Assembly: GCA_022340705.1 (NCBI GenBank)
Contig: JAJDNJ010000196.1
Location: 1-32,983 of the forward strand
Reading direction: 5' to 3'
DNA: 32,983 bases
Source of the DNA: Betaproteobacteria bacterium
Lineage (GTDB): Bacteria > Pseudomonadota > Gammaproteobacteria > Burkholderiales > SG8-39
The notes beneath the pieces are model-generated. The model ran no database searches. It was given only the letters and a program-made list of their open reading frames with translations, and was not told the origin of the DNA. Below are positions 19,851 through 26,987 of this stretch, one piece after another (position 1 is the first letter of the stretch; each line of letters starts with the position of its first letter). A program made the position numbers and the translations under genes.

Positions 19851-20185
19851 GAGATCTCCGCGTTGCGGCGCTCGACCGGAATGAGCTTCAGCCGCTGACG
19901 CCGCCGGTCGAGCCACCAGGCGAGCGCCGGAAGCAGGGCGAGGCCGCCCGGCATGACGAAGCACATCAGGTAGGGTGAGATCGACGACAGGCGCTTCATG
20001 TGCCCGCGCAGTTCGGCGCGCTCGGATGGGGTCCAGGGCAGCTGGTTGCGGCGTTTCATGACCAGCGGAATCAGCCCTCTGACCTGTGCCATCTCGGAGA
20101 GCAGGTGCTGGCGTTCGCGTGCGGCGAGCTCGAAGGGACGGAACACGAGACGTGACCTTCGTGGCGTGGTCGTCAGAGCGTTCAT
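19847..20185 (-). CDS. Small membrane protein, possibly LETM1-like
   Basis: A 112-residue basic protein. Residues 1-65 are polar and Arg/Lys-rich (RSRLVFRPFELAARERQHLL; LVMKRRNQLPWTPSERAELRGHMKRL). One hydrophobic segment follows (SPYLMCFVMPGGLALLPALAWWL, about 70-92), then a basic tail. The 'LP(W)T..ER.EL..H.kRL..lsPYL..f..PGg..lLPaLAWWLDRR' pattern looks to me like the C-terminal part of bacterial LETM1-like proteins, but that is recollection and not tested. Codon use and GC content match the neighbours. No good Shine-Dalgarno precedes ATG 20185. Its TAG overlaps the xth stop codon tail to tail. Confidence 0.65.
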   Translation of the reverse strand: MNALTTTPRRSRLVFRPFELAARERQHLLSEMAQVRGLIPLVMKRRNQLPWTPSERAELRGHMKRLSSISPYLMCFVMPGGLALLPALAWWLDRRRQRLKLIPVERRNAEIS

Positions 20186-20310
20186 AAAGGTGCGTCGCCT
20201 CGCGTTGTGCCTGTTGGTTCGAACTGTCTGCGAGGCTACCGAGCCGGGACCCCGGCAGCAATTAAAGCAACGTCAGCGACGGTTAGAATTCGTCAGGAAG
20301 TAGCCACCGC
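20186..20310 (+). promoter_or_regulatory. Divergent promoter region upstream of the AmpG-like gene
   Basis: This 125-nt gap separates the small membrane-protein gene (minus) from the transporter gene (plus). It holds TAGAAT at 20284-20289 as a -10 candidate, and AGGAAG at 20295-20300 as the ribosome site 10 nt before the ATG. A perfect 6-bp inverted repeat, GCCGGG/CCCGGC at 20243-20256 (2-nt loop), lies 28 nt upstream of the -10. No clear -35 is seen. Confidence 0.4.
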
Positions 20311-21573
20311 ATGCCGACAGACGCGCCAACGGGCATTTCCGCGGTGTTCCGCGGCCGCAAGATGCCGCTCCTGCTGCTGCTGGGATTTGCCTCCGGCCTT
20401 CCGCTGGCGCTGACCGCCGGCACGCTGCAAGCCTGGCTGGCGGTCGAGCGCATCGAGCTGACCACGATCGGGCTGTTCGCGCTGGTCGGGCAGCCCTACA
20501 CCTACAAATTCCTCTGGGCGCCGCTCATGGACCGCTTCCGGATACCGCTCTTCGGGCGGCGGCGCGGCTGGCTCGCCCTGACGCAACTCGGTCTGCTCGC
20601 TGCGATCGCTTGGATGGGCAGCCTGTCGCCCCAGACCTCCCCCTGGATGCTCGCGGGTGTCGCGCTGGGTGTCGCGTTTCTCTCGGCCTCGCAGGACATC
20701 GTGTTCGACGCCTACCGTGCCGACGTGCTCGAGGCCGACGAGCGCGGCGCCGGAGCCGCGGTGTCGGTGCTCGGTTACCGGATCGCGATGCTCGTCTCGG
20801 GCGGCCTCGCGCTGATTCTGGCGGACAGCTGGCTCGGCTGGCACGGCACCTACTTCCTGATGGCCGCTCTGATGCTTGTCGGTCTCGCTGCGACCTGGCG
20901 CGCCGAGGAGCCGCCGCCGCCGCCGCATGCGCCGCATTCGATACTCGAGGCGGTGCGCGAGCCGCTGGCCGAATACTTCTCGAGGCACGGCGCCTGGGTG
21001 ATGCTGATCCTGGTGATTCTCTACAAGCTGGGCGACGCCTTCGCCGGCAGCCTGACCACCGCCTTCCTGCTGCGCGGGCCGGGTTTTTCTCTCACCGAGG
21101 TGGGCCTGGTCAACAAATGGCTCGGCATCGGGGCGACGATCGTCGGCGCCTTGGCGGGCGGTGCGCTGATGGCACGTTTGCGCCTGTACCGCGCGCTGCT
21201 TCTCTTCGGGCTGCTGCAGGCGCTCACCAACCTTGGCTTCATGCTGTTGGCCAGCGCCGGCAAAAGTCACCTGCTGATGATCCTGGTCATCGCCCTGGAG
21301 AACCTCTGTGGCGGGATGGGGACCGCCGCATTCGTCGCCCTGCTGATGGCGATGTGCGACCGGCGCTTTTCAGCCACCCAATATGCCTTGCTCTCGGCGC
21401 TGGCTGCATTTGGCCGGGTCTACGTTGGCCCTGCCGCCGGTGCACTCGCGGCAAGCGTCGGCTGGGTGGTGTTTTTCCTATTCACCTTCGTCGTCGCGCT
21501 GCCGGGTGTGCTGATGCTGGTCGCGCTGCGCAGACGCATCGAGGCGCTCGACGTCGCTCCGCACGGCGGCTGA
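20311..21573 (+). CDS. ampG: AmpG-like MFS transporter (muropeptide permease family)
   Basis: A 420-residue polytopic protein with about twelve hydrophobic segments. The N-terminus LLLLLGFASGLPLALTAGTLQAWL is the AmpG start. GLFALVGQPYTYKFLWAPLMDR and the SASQDIVFDAYRADVLEADERGAGAAV loop are strongly diagnostic, as is the late TNLGFMLLA...LENLCGGMGTAAFVALLM segment. AmpG imports GlcNAc-anhydroMurNAc peptides for cell-wall recycling and, in some species, beta-lactamase induction; related family members carry other substrates. Length is slightly short of E. coli AmpG (491 aa) because the C-terminal extra segments are missing. The lipid-transport cassette starts 51 nt later on the same strand. 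Confidence 0.85.
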   Translation: MPTDAPTGISAVFRGRKMPLLLLLGFASGLPLALTAGTLQAWLAVERIELTTIGLFALVGQPYTYKFLWAPLMDRFRIPLFGRRRGWLALTQLGLLAAIAWMGSLSPQTSPWMLAGVALGVAFLSASQDIVFDAYRADVLEADERGAGAAVSVLGYRIAMLVSGGLALILADSWLGWHGTYFLMAALMLVGLAATWRAEEPPPPPHAPHSILEAVREPLAEYFSRHGAWVMLILVILYKLGDAFAGSLTTAFLLRGPGFSLTEVGLVNKWLGIGATIVGALAGGALMARLRLYRALLLFGLLQALTNLGFMLLASAGKSHLLMILVIALENLCGGMGTAAFVALLMAMCDRRFSATQYALLSALAAFGRVYVGPAAGALAASVGWVVFFLFTFVVALPGVLMLVALRRRIEALDVAPHGG

Positions 21574-21624
21574 CACGCCGCCTGCAGAGGGGCACAGGGG
21601 TAACGGCTGGTAACATCGTTCGCC

Positions 21625-22749
21625 ATGCCAGCCGCTCAAGCCGCGCTCGAGATCGAGGAGCCATCGGGCGCCGCGCCGGGCGGGCTGGTCCGCGTGACCG
21701 GCGAATGGACCTTCGGCGCGCTGACCAAGCGGCGCCGTCGTCTGGCCAGGATCGCCGCCGACCTTCAGAAGCGGCCCCGAAAGACGCTGCGCTGGGATCT
21801 GACCGGTATTACGGCGCTCGACGACGCCGGTGCGGTCTGGCTTGCGCGCGCGCTGAGGAGTGCCGAGCAGGTGGATATCGACCCGCACTTTGGCGCGATG
21901 CTCAACCAGGTCAGCCAGGGCCTGCTCGTCGAGCGCGCCGAACATCGCCTCGACCCGCTCGCCGGGGTCGTGACCATCGGCCGGGGCGGGATCAACTTCT
22001 GGTACCACGTGCGCGACGGCACCGCGCTACTCGGTCAGCTGGTGCTCGACCTCTTTCGCTCGGTGCGGCAGTGGCGCGATTTCCCGATGCTCGAGCTGTC
22101 CGCGAATGTGCACCGCGCTGGTGTCACCGCCCTCCCGGTGACGATGCTCGTCGGATTCCTGATCGGTGTCGTGCTGACCTATCTTTCGGCGTTGCAGCTC
22201 AAGCGCTACGGAGCCGACCTGCTGGTGATCAACATCGTCGGCATCGGCGTGGTGCGCGAGCTTGGGCCGCTGCTCGCCTCGATCATCGCGGCCGGACGCT
22301 CCGGATCTGCGATGACCGCCCAGCTCGGGGTCATGCGGGTCACCGAAGAGATCGAGGCGCTCTCGGTCATGGGCGTGTCGGTGTCCGCGCGTCTGGTGCT
22401 GCCCAAAGTGCTGGGTCTGGCGATCGCACTGCCGATGGTCGCGTTTTGCACTGACGTCGCCGCGCTGGCCGGCGGCGTGTTGATCGCAAAGCTCACGCTT
22501 GGCATCGAGCCGGCGGCATTTCTCGAAGCCCTGCCGCGCGCGGTCAAGGTGGTGAACTTCTGGCTCGGGGTTGGCAAGTCGGTCGCCTTCGGTTTCGCGG
22601 TCGCCTTCGTCGCCTGCCACTATGGACTGCGCGTGCTGCCCAACACCGACAGCCTGGCGGCGGGCGTGACGCGCTCGGTGGTCGCATCGATCACCGCGGT
22701 GATTCTGCTCGATGCGATGTTCGCGATCGTGTTCCGCGATGTCGGCTGA
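21625..22749 (+). CDS. MlaE-family lipid ABC permease with N-terminal STAS-like domain
   Basis: A 374-residue fusion. Residues about 1-110 are a STAS-like (MlaB-type) domain, with WDLTGITALDDAGAVWLARAL as its core. Residues about 125-374 are the MlaE/YrbE permease with five or so membrane segments. The signature is NIVGIGVVRELGPLLASIIAAGRSGSAMTAQLG and EEIEALSVMGVS. In E. coli MlaB and MlaE are separate proteins. The position of the phosphorylatable Ser in SpoIIAA-type STAS (DSSG) reads DDAG here, so phospho-control is unlikely. It probably forms the inner-membrane channel that moves phospholipids between the inner membrane and the MCE protein. The ATPase gene overlaps its end by 11 nt. Confidence 0.92.
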   Translation: MPAAQAALEIEEPSGAAPGGLVRVTGEWTFGALTKRRRRLARIAADLQKRPRKTLRWDLTGITALDDAGAVWLARALRSAEQVDIDPHFGAMLNQVSQGLLVERAEHRLDPLAGVVTIGRGGINFWYHVRDGTALLGQLVLDLFRSVRQWRDFPMLELSANVHRAGVTALPVTMLVGFLIGVVLTYLSALQLKRYGADLLVINIVGIGVVRELGPLLASIIAAGRSGSAMTAQLGVMRVTEEIEALSVMGVSVSARLVLPKVLGLAIALPMVAFCTDVAALAGGVLIAKLTLGIEPAAFLEALPRAVKVVNFWLGVGKSVAFGFAVAFVACHYGLRVLPNTDSLAAGVTRSVVASITAVILLDAMFAIVFRDVG

Positions 22750-23536
22750 TCAGCAAACGGCAGTCGAAACCGGCGTCGAGACGGTTGTCGAGGTGCGCAA
22801 GCTCCTCAACACGATCGACAGCGTGGTGCTGCACCGCGATCTGGATTTCGAAGTCCGCGCCGGCGAGGTCATGACGCTGGTCGGAGGCTCGGGCAGCGGA
22901 AAGACCCAGCTAGTGCGCGTGATTCTGGGCCTCAAGCAGCCGAGTGCGGGTATCGTGCGGGTGTTTGGCGTGTCCTGGAACGACCCAAACTACCGCCGCG
23001 TGCGTGCGGCGCGCGAACGCATGGGCATGCTTTTCCAGAATGGCGCCCTCTACTCCGCGTTTACCGTTTATCAGAACGTCGCGTTTCCATTGCGTGAGCG
23101 GGGCGGTCTGGACGAGGACGCAATCCGCGCGATCGTCTTTGCGAAGCTGGCCCAGGTCGAGCTCGAGCCCGCGCATGCGGATCTTCTTCCGGCGAATCTT
23201 TCCGGCGGCATGGTGAAGCGCGTCTCGCTCGCGCGCGCGCTGGCGCTCTCGCCCGAATTGCTGATCCTGGACGAGCCCACTGCCGGGCTCGACCCGGATC
23301 GCTCGGACGCTTTTGTCCGGCTGATCAAGCGAATGCGCAGCGAGTACCAGTTCGCTGTGCTGATGGTGACGCACGACCTCGACACGCTGCATGATCTGTC
23401 CGACCGCGTTTCGGTGCTGGCAGACCAGCATATAATCGCCTGCGGCACGATAGAAGAGGTGCGCAAGGTGCCGCACCGATTCATCGAAAACTTTTTTGGA
23501 GGGGAACGCGGCCGGCGCGCATTCACGAGCGCCTGA
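22739..23536 (+). CDS. MlaF-family ABC ATPase for lipid transport
   Basis: A 265-residue ATP-binding subunit. Walker A is GGSGSGKT (residues about 49-56), the Q-loop region is MGMLFQNGALYSAFTVYQNVAFPL, the signature is LSGGMVKRVSLARAL, Walker B is LLILDEPTAGLDP, and the switch His is in VTHDLDTL. The 'FQNGALYSAFTV..NVAFPL' Q-loop and 'LSGGM.KR' signature are typical of MlaF/MCE-associated ATPases. ATG 22739 overlaps the permease stop by 11 nt; a longer frame to 22712 would add nine residues inside the permease. The C-terminal VPHRFIENFFGGERGRRAF tail matches family members that contact the STAS subunit. Confidence 0.93.
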   Translation: MSADQQTAVETGVETVVEVRKLLNTIDSVVLHRDLDFEVRAGEVMTLVGGSGSGKTQLVRVILGLKQPSAGIVRVFGVSWNDPNYRRVRAARERMGMLFQNGALYSAFTVYQNVAFPLRERGGLDEDAIRAIVFAKLAQVELEPAHADLLPANLSGGMVKRVSLARALALSPELLILDEPTAGLDPDRSDAFVRLIKRMRSEYQFAVLMVTHDLDTLHDLSDRVSVLADQHIIACGTIEEVRKVPHRFIENFFGGERGRRAFTSA

Positions 23537-23551
23537 GCGCGGAACGCGGCC

Positions 23552-24517
23552 TTGGAAAATCGTGCGTATGCGCTGATTACGGGCGTCTTCGTGATCGCGA
23601 TTGCTGCGGGCGTCGTGCTCTGGGCAAACTGGCTCGCGGGCAGCCCGGTGCAACGCGCGAAATATCGCATCGTTGCCTTGTATCCGGTCACCGGGCTGAA
23701 CGAGCAGGCACAGGTTCGCTACCGCGGCATCGACGCCGGCCGCGTCACCGGCATCCGGCTCGACAAAGACAACCCGAATCGAATCCTGATCGACATCGAG
23801 GTCGACAAGGACGTTCCGATCATGCGCGGCACCTATGCGCAGCTCGGCATGGAAGGCATCACTGGCATCGCCTACGTGCATCTGCTGAACGACTACGTCT
23901 CGCGCGAGCCGCCGCCCAAAGGCAAAGACGGCGTGCCCGAGATCCGTCTGCGGCCGTCGTTTCTCGACGTGCTGACGGACAACGCCGAGGCCGTCCTGCG
24001 CGATGGCCGGACGCTGATCGCGGAGTTGACGAAGCTGGTGAATGAGGAGAACCGCGAGCGCATCGGGCGCTCACTGGCGCATCTCGACACGCTGCTCGGC
24101 AAGCTCGAGACGCAGCTGCCCGGTTTTCTCGAGCATGCCGACGAGCGCGTCCAGGCATGGTTGAACGAAAAGAACCGCCAGAACGTCGAGGCAACGCTTG
24201 CGAACATGAAGAATGCCACCCAGAACCTGCCGGCGCTGGTCGAGGAAACCCGCGCGCTGGTACGCGACGCGCGTGCGCTGTCGGCGCAGGCGAGCAAGCT
24301 TGCCACAGAGGCCACCGCGCTCGCGCAGGACTCGCGTGGCGTGGTGCACGATGTGCGGGATACCACATTGCCTAAGGTGAACGCGCTCGCCGATTCGGTC
24401 GAACGCAGCGCGCGGCGCGTGGGCGAGCTGGCCGAGGAGCTCGAGCGGAAGCCCGACAGTCTTATCTGGGGGCACGAGAAGACGCCCCCGGGTCCCGGCG
24501 AGGAAGGATTTCAATGA
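23552..24517 (+). CDS. MlaD-family MCE protein with long helical tail
   Basis: A 321-residue periplasmic lipid carrier anchored in the inner membrane. The start is TTG at 23552 (GGAA about 7 nt upstream), giving MENRAYALITGVFVIAIAAGVV, the standard MCE N-terminus; no ATG fits. One membrane segment (about 8-30) is followed by a single MCE domain (about 38-115: YPVTGLNEQAQVRYRGIDAGRVTGI ... QLGMEGITGIAYVHLL). From about residue 135 to 300 the chain is Ala/Leu/Glu-rich and helical (RIGRSLAHLDTLLGKLETQL; ALVEETRALVRDARALSAQ), longer than E. coli MlaD (183 aa). Such tails form hexameric tunnels in other MCE proteins. The lipoprotein gene overlaps its stop by 4 nt. Confidence 0.93.
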   Translation: MENRAYALITGVFVIAIAAGVVLWANWLAGSPVQRAKYRIVALYPVTGLNEQAQVRYRGIDAGRVTGIRLDKDNPNRILIDIEVDKDVPIMRGTYAQLGMEGITGIAYVHLLNDYVSREPPPKGKDGVPEIRLRPSFLDVLTDNAEAVLRDGRTLIAELTKLVNEENRERIGRSLAHLDTLLGKLETQLPGFLEHADERVQAWLNEKNRQNVEATLANMKNATQNLPALVEETRALVRDARALSAQASKLATEATALAQDSRGVVHDVRDTTLPKVNALADSVERSARRVGELAEELERKPDSLIWGHEKTPPGPGEEGFQ

Positions 24518-25083
24518 GCGGATCGCGGTTTGGCGGTGGCCTTGCTTTTGTGTTCTCCCTAGTACTCGCGAGCTGCGCGGGTGGCGGCGCCTCGAGCGTG
24601 CCGCCGCACAGCTACGACCTCGGCATCGAGACCCCCGCGACGAACATGCCGGCGGTCGAGCTGCGCGGCGTGCGCGCGGTGCGGCCATTCGACAGTACCG
24701 CGATGTACTACAGACTGGCCTACCGTGACGCCGAGGAGCTCGTGCTGTTCGCCCAATCGCGTTGGGCGGCACCGCCAGGGGAACTCGTGCGCAAGCAGCT
24801 CGCGCGCGCAACGCGAGCTGGGACGCCGCGCTGCGCGCTGGAAATCGAGCTGCAGGAATTCAGCCAGGTGTTCAGCGCGTCAGACGCGAGTAGCGCGCAT
24901 CTCGAGCTCGTCGCCACGCTCAAGGTGCCTTCCGGCAATGTCGAAACGCGTGCGCTGCGACTTTCGGAGGCGGGCGCCGGATCCACGGCCGCGCAGGGCG
25001 TGAAGGCCATGCAGCGCGTGGTCACGCGCGCAATCACCGAGCTCGTGCAATGGATCGACGGCGTCGCTGCCTGCCGCAGCTGA
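24514..25083 (+). CDS. PqiC-like ABC transport auxiliary lipoprotein
   Basis: A 189-residue lipoprotein. The signal peptide ends in the lipobox LVLASC with acylated Cys21; residues after Cys are AGGG, with no inner-membrane-retention Asp at +2, so outer-membrane sorting is expected. The mature part carries the PqiC/ABC-auxiliary pattern: YDLGIETP near the start, MPAVELRGVRAVRPFDSTAMYYRL, then LVLFAQSRWAAPPGELVRKQL ('y....W...p..ll...l' motif) and LEIELQEFSQVF. It probably docks the MCE tail to the outer membrane, as PqiC does for PqiB. It is the last gene of the cassette; a 7-bp hairpin follows before convergent metW. Confidence 0.88.
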   Translation: MSGSRFGGGLAFVFSLVLASCAGGGASSVPPHSYDLGIETPATNMPAVELRGVRAVRPFDSTAMYYRLAYRDAEELVLFAQSRWAAPPGELVRKQLARATRAGTPRCALEIELQEFSQVFSASDASSAHLELVATLKVPSGNVETRALRLSEAGAGSTAAQGVKAMQRVVTRAITELVQWIDGVAACRS

Positions 25084-25100
25084 CGCGGCGGGACGCCGCG
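25084..25100. terminator. GC hairpin between convergent lipoprotein gene and metW
   Basis: CGCGGCG (25084-25090) and CGCCGCG (25094-25100) form a perfect 7-bp stem with loop GGA directly after the lipoprotein stop and just before the metW stop. No U-tract follows on either strand, so it is a non-canonical or weak terminator at most. Confidence 0.45.
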
Positions 25101-25104
25101 GCCC

Positions 25105-25713
25105 TCAACCTCGCGTGCAGCGGTAGACCGCGAGGCTGCCGAACAGGTTCGGCAGCAGGCTGACCGCGCGCCCGGCGTGCAGCACGAGCCGCTCTTCGAT
25201 CCGGGTTCCCAGGCGCCGGCACAGATCCTCGAAATCGGTCAGCGTGCACAGGTGCACGTTGGGCGTCTCGTACCACGCGTAGGGCAGCTCTTCCGAGACC
25301 GGCATTCTTCCGAGGAGTAGTTGCAAGCGCGCCTGCCAGTGGCCGAAGTTCGGAAACGAGACGATCGCTTCGCGACCCACGCGCAGCATTTCGCGCATCA
25401 GCTGCTCGGTCCGATGGATGGTCTGCAGCGTCTCCGAGAGCAGCACGTAGTCGAAAGAGCCGTCGCGAAACACCGAGAGCCCGTCCTCGAGGTTCATCTG
25501 CAGGACATTGACGTCGTTCTTCACGCAGGCAACGACTTCGGCGTCGTCGATCTCGACGCCGTAGCCCGGCGCCTGGCGCGCTTCCCAGAGATAGCGCAGC
25601 AGTGCGCCATCACCGCAACCCAGGTCGAGCACCCGCGCGCCGGGGGTGACCCAGCGCGCTATGGCGGCGAAATCCGGCCGCGCGGCGAGCAGCGCCTGTT
25701 CGTTCGCGGTCAT
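25105..25713 (-). CDS. metW: Methionine biosynthesis protein MetW
   Basis: A 202-residue class I SAM-methyltransferase-fold protein. The SAM-binding motif I is RVLDLGCGDGALLRYL (about residues 27-42), followed by GVEID, LQMNLEDGLSVF and FDYVLLSETLQTI. NFGHWQARLQLLLGRMPVSEELPYAWYETPNVHLCTL is a MetW hallmark. MetW is encoded next to metX in Beta-, Gamma- and some Alphaproteobacteria and is needed for or supports homoserine acylation by MetX; its own chemistry is not clear. It begins 4 nt after the metX stop, so the two are translated from one mRNA and share the riboswitch. Confidence 0.95.
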   Translation of the reverse strand: MTANEQALLAARPDFAAIARWVTPGARVLDLGCGDGALLRYLWEARQAPGYGVEIDDAEVVACVKNDVNVLQMNLEDGLSVFRDGSFDYVLLSETLQTIHRTEQLMREMLRVGREAIVSFPNFGHWQARLQLLLGRMPVSEELPYAWYETPNVHLCTLTDFEDLCRRLGTRIEERLVLHAGRAVSLLPNLFGSLAVYRCTRG

Positions 25714-25717
25714 GCGT

Positions 25718-26872
25718 TCAGCGCTCGATATTGTCGAAGTAGGCGCGCAAGGCGGCGTGGTACCGGGGGTCTTCCATCAGAAACGCATCGTGGCCGCCCG
25801 GCGCATCGAGTTCGAGGTAGGAGACGATGCGCCGGTTGTCGAGCAGCGCGCGCACGATCTCGCGCGCGCGCGCCGGCGCGAAGCGCCAGTCCGATTTGAA
25901 GGAAACGACGAGAAACGCGGCCTGCGCGCGCGCCAGTGCGGCCGACAGGTTTCCGCCGAACTCGGCCGCCGGGTCGAAGTAGTCGAGCGCCTTGGTGATG
26001 CGCAGGTAGGTGTTGGCGTCGAAGTACGAGGAGAACTTGTCGCCCTGGTAGCGTAGGTAGGATTCGACTTCGAAATCGATGTCGAAGTCGAAGCCCGGTA
26101 CCCCGCGGCGCAGCAGGCGGCCGAACTTGGCCATCATGGCTTCGTCCGACAGGTAGGTGATGTGCCCGATCATGCGCGCGATGCGCAGCCCGCGGGTGGG
26201 AACCACGCCCTTGTCGTAGTAGTGCCCGCCGTGGAAATCAGGGTCGGTCGTGATCGCCTGGCGTGCGACCTCGTTGAACGCGATGTTCTGTGCCGACAAG
26301 CGCGGCGTCGAGGCGATCACGAGCGAATGGCGGATGCGCTCGGGGTACGCGAGCGCCCAGTGCAGGGCCTGCATCGCTCCGAGGCTGCCGCCCATCACCG
26401 CCGCGAAGCAGTCGATGCCCAGCCGATCGGCAAGGCGCGCCTGCGCATCGACCCAGTCCTCGACCGTGACCACCGGAAAGTCCCCCCCCCAGGGCCGCCC
26501 CGTCTGGGGGTTCGTGCTCATCGGGCCGGTGGAGCCGTGGCAGCCGCCGAGATTGTTGACGCCGATGACGAAAAAGCGCTCGGTGTCGAGCGGCTTGCCA
26601 GGCCCCACGAGGTTGTCCCACCAGCCGACCTCGTCCGGGCGGTCGGCGTACAAGCCGGCGACGTGGTGCGAGGCATTGAGCGCGTGGCAGACGAGCACTG
26701 CGTTCGAGCGCGCGGCATTGAGCGTGCCGTAGGTCTCGTAGGCCAGCTCGAACGCGGGCAGCGTGGCGCCACTGCGCAGCTGCAGCGGCGCATCGAAACG
26801 GGCCTTTTGCGGGGTAACGACTCCGACCGAGCCGGACGGATGTTGCGGTGCGTTCACGTCTTCATCAGGCAC
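25718..26872 (-). CDS. metX: Homoserine O-acyltransferase MetX
   Basis: A 384-residue alpha/beta-hydrolase enzyme that acylates L-homoserine, the entry step of methionine synthesis. The nucleophile is S163 in [14 protein letters not shown]; the other triad members fit D328 (FKSDWRF) and H361 (APGGHDAFL). [12 protein letters not shown] and [17 protein letters not shown] are also diagnostic. In lineages where MetX sits beside MetW the acyl donor is often succinyl-CoA rather than acetyl-CoA, which is likely but not shown here. The start is uncertain: GTG 26872 abuts the terminator U-tract and lacks a Shine-Dalgarno; GTG 26857, five codons in, is the alternative. Confidence 0.95.
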   Translation of the reverse strand: MPDEDVNAPQHPSGSVGVVTPQKARFDAPLQLRSGATLPAFELAYETYGTLNAARSNAVLVCHALNASHHVAGLYADRPDEVGWWDNLVGPGKPLDTERFFVIGVNNLGGCHGSTGPMSTNPQTGRPWGGDFPVVTVEDWVDAQARLADRLGIDCFAAVMGGSLGAMQALHWALAYPERIRHSLVIASTPRLSAQNIAFNEVARQAITTDPDFHGGHYYDKGVVPTRGLRIARMIGHITYLSDEAMMAKFGRLLRRGVPGFDFDIDFEVESYLRYQGDKFSSYFDANTYLRITKALDYFDPAAEFGGNLSAALARAQAAFLVVSFKSDWRFAPARAREIVRALLDNRRIVSYLELDAPGGHDAFLMEDPRYHAALRAYFDNIER

Positions 26873-26905
26873 AAAAAAACCCGCTCAGCTTGCGCAGAAA
26901 CGGGT
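26873..26905 (-). terminator. Intrinsic terminator in the metX leader (riboswitch platform)
   Basis: On the minus strand ACCCG (26905-26901) pairs with CGGGT (26883-26879). The loop between them can add an inner CUGC/GCUG stem capped by a GCAA tetraloop. The hairpin runs into seven Ts (26879-26873), directly followed by the metX GTG. It lies 14 nt downstream of the SAM-II aptamer, where an expression platform is expected. The whole element is upstream of metX, so it can only act as an attenuator. Confidence 0.8.
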
Positions 26906-26918
26906 CTTCCGGGACCGT

Positions 26919-26971
26919 CTCTTTAGCTGGATTTGTTACGCGCCCGCAAGCTGAACGTCAAATCGGCGCAA
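26919..26971 (-). ncRNA. SAM-II class riboswitch aptamer upstream of metX
   Basis: Read on the minus strand, GCGCC (26969-26965) pairs with GGCGC (26944-26940) as stem P1. The P1 loop begins GATTTGACG and ends CTTGCG. The 3' tail reads GTAACAAATCCAGCTAAAGA. The spacing and conserved parts (GAUUU after P1, CUUGC before the P1 3' strand, A-rich AACAAAU and terminal GCUAAAG) match SAM-II (SAM-alpha) riboswitches as I know them from metA/metX/metZ leaders. SAM-II binds S-adenosylmethionine through a pseudoknot of the loop with the tail and lowers expression of methionine genes. The position, about 50 nt before metX-metW, is the expected one. SAM-II is mainly alphaproteobacterial. Confidence 0.9.
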
Positions 26972-26976
26972 GCGGA

Positions 26977-26982
26977 AGTATA
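26977..26982 (-). promoter_or_regulatory. Candidate -10 hexamer for the metX leader
   Basis: TATACT (five of six to TATAAT) on the minus strand lies just after the stop codon of the upstream CoA-transferase gene. Transcription starting about 7 nt downstream would begin at 26970-26971, precisely at the 5' edge of the SAM-II aptamer. No good -35 is present; that position falls inside the upstream gene. Confidence 0.5.
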
Positions 26983-26987
26983 ACCGA

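Noticed and set aside
18452-19978. 508-codon open frame on the plus strand across pyrE and xth in another phase
   Set aside because: Overlaps two genes with intact active sites; residue make-up is that of a shifted frame.
26460-26500. Run of nine Cs (near 26484) within metX as a possible slippage site or frameshift
   Set aside because: The MetX frame reads through it without interruption ([11 protein letters not shown]), so no frameshift is present; phase variation cannot be inferred from one sequence.
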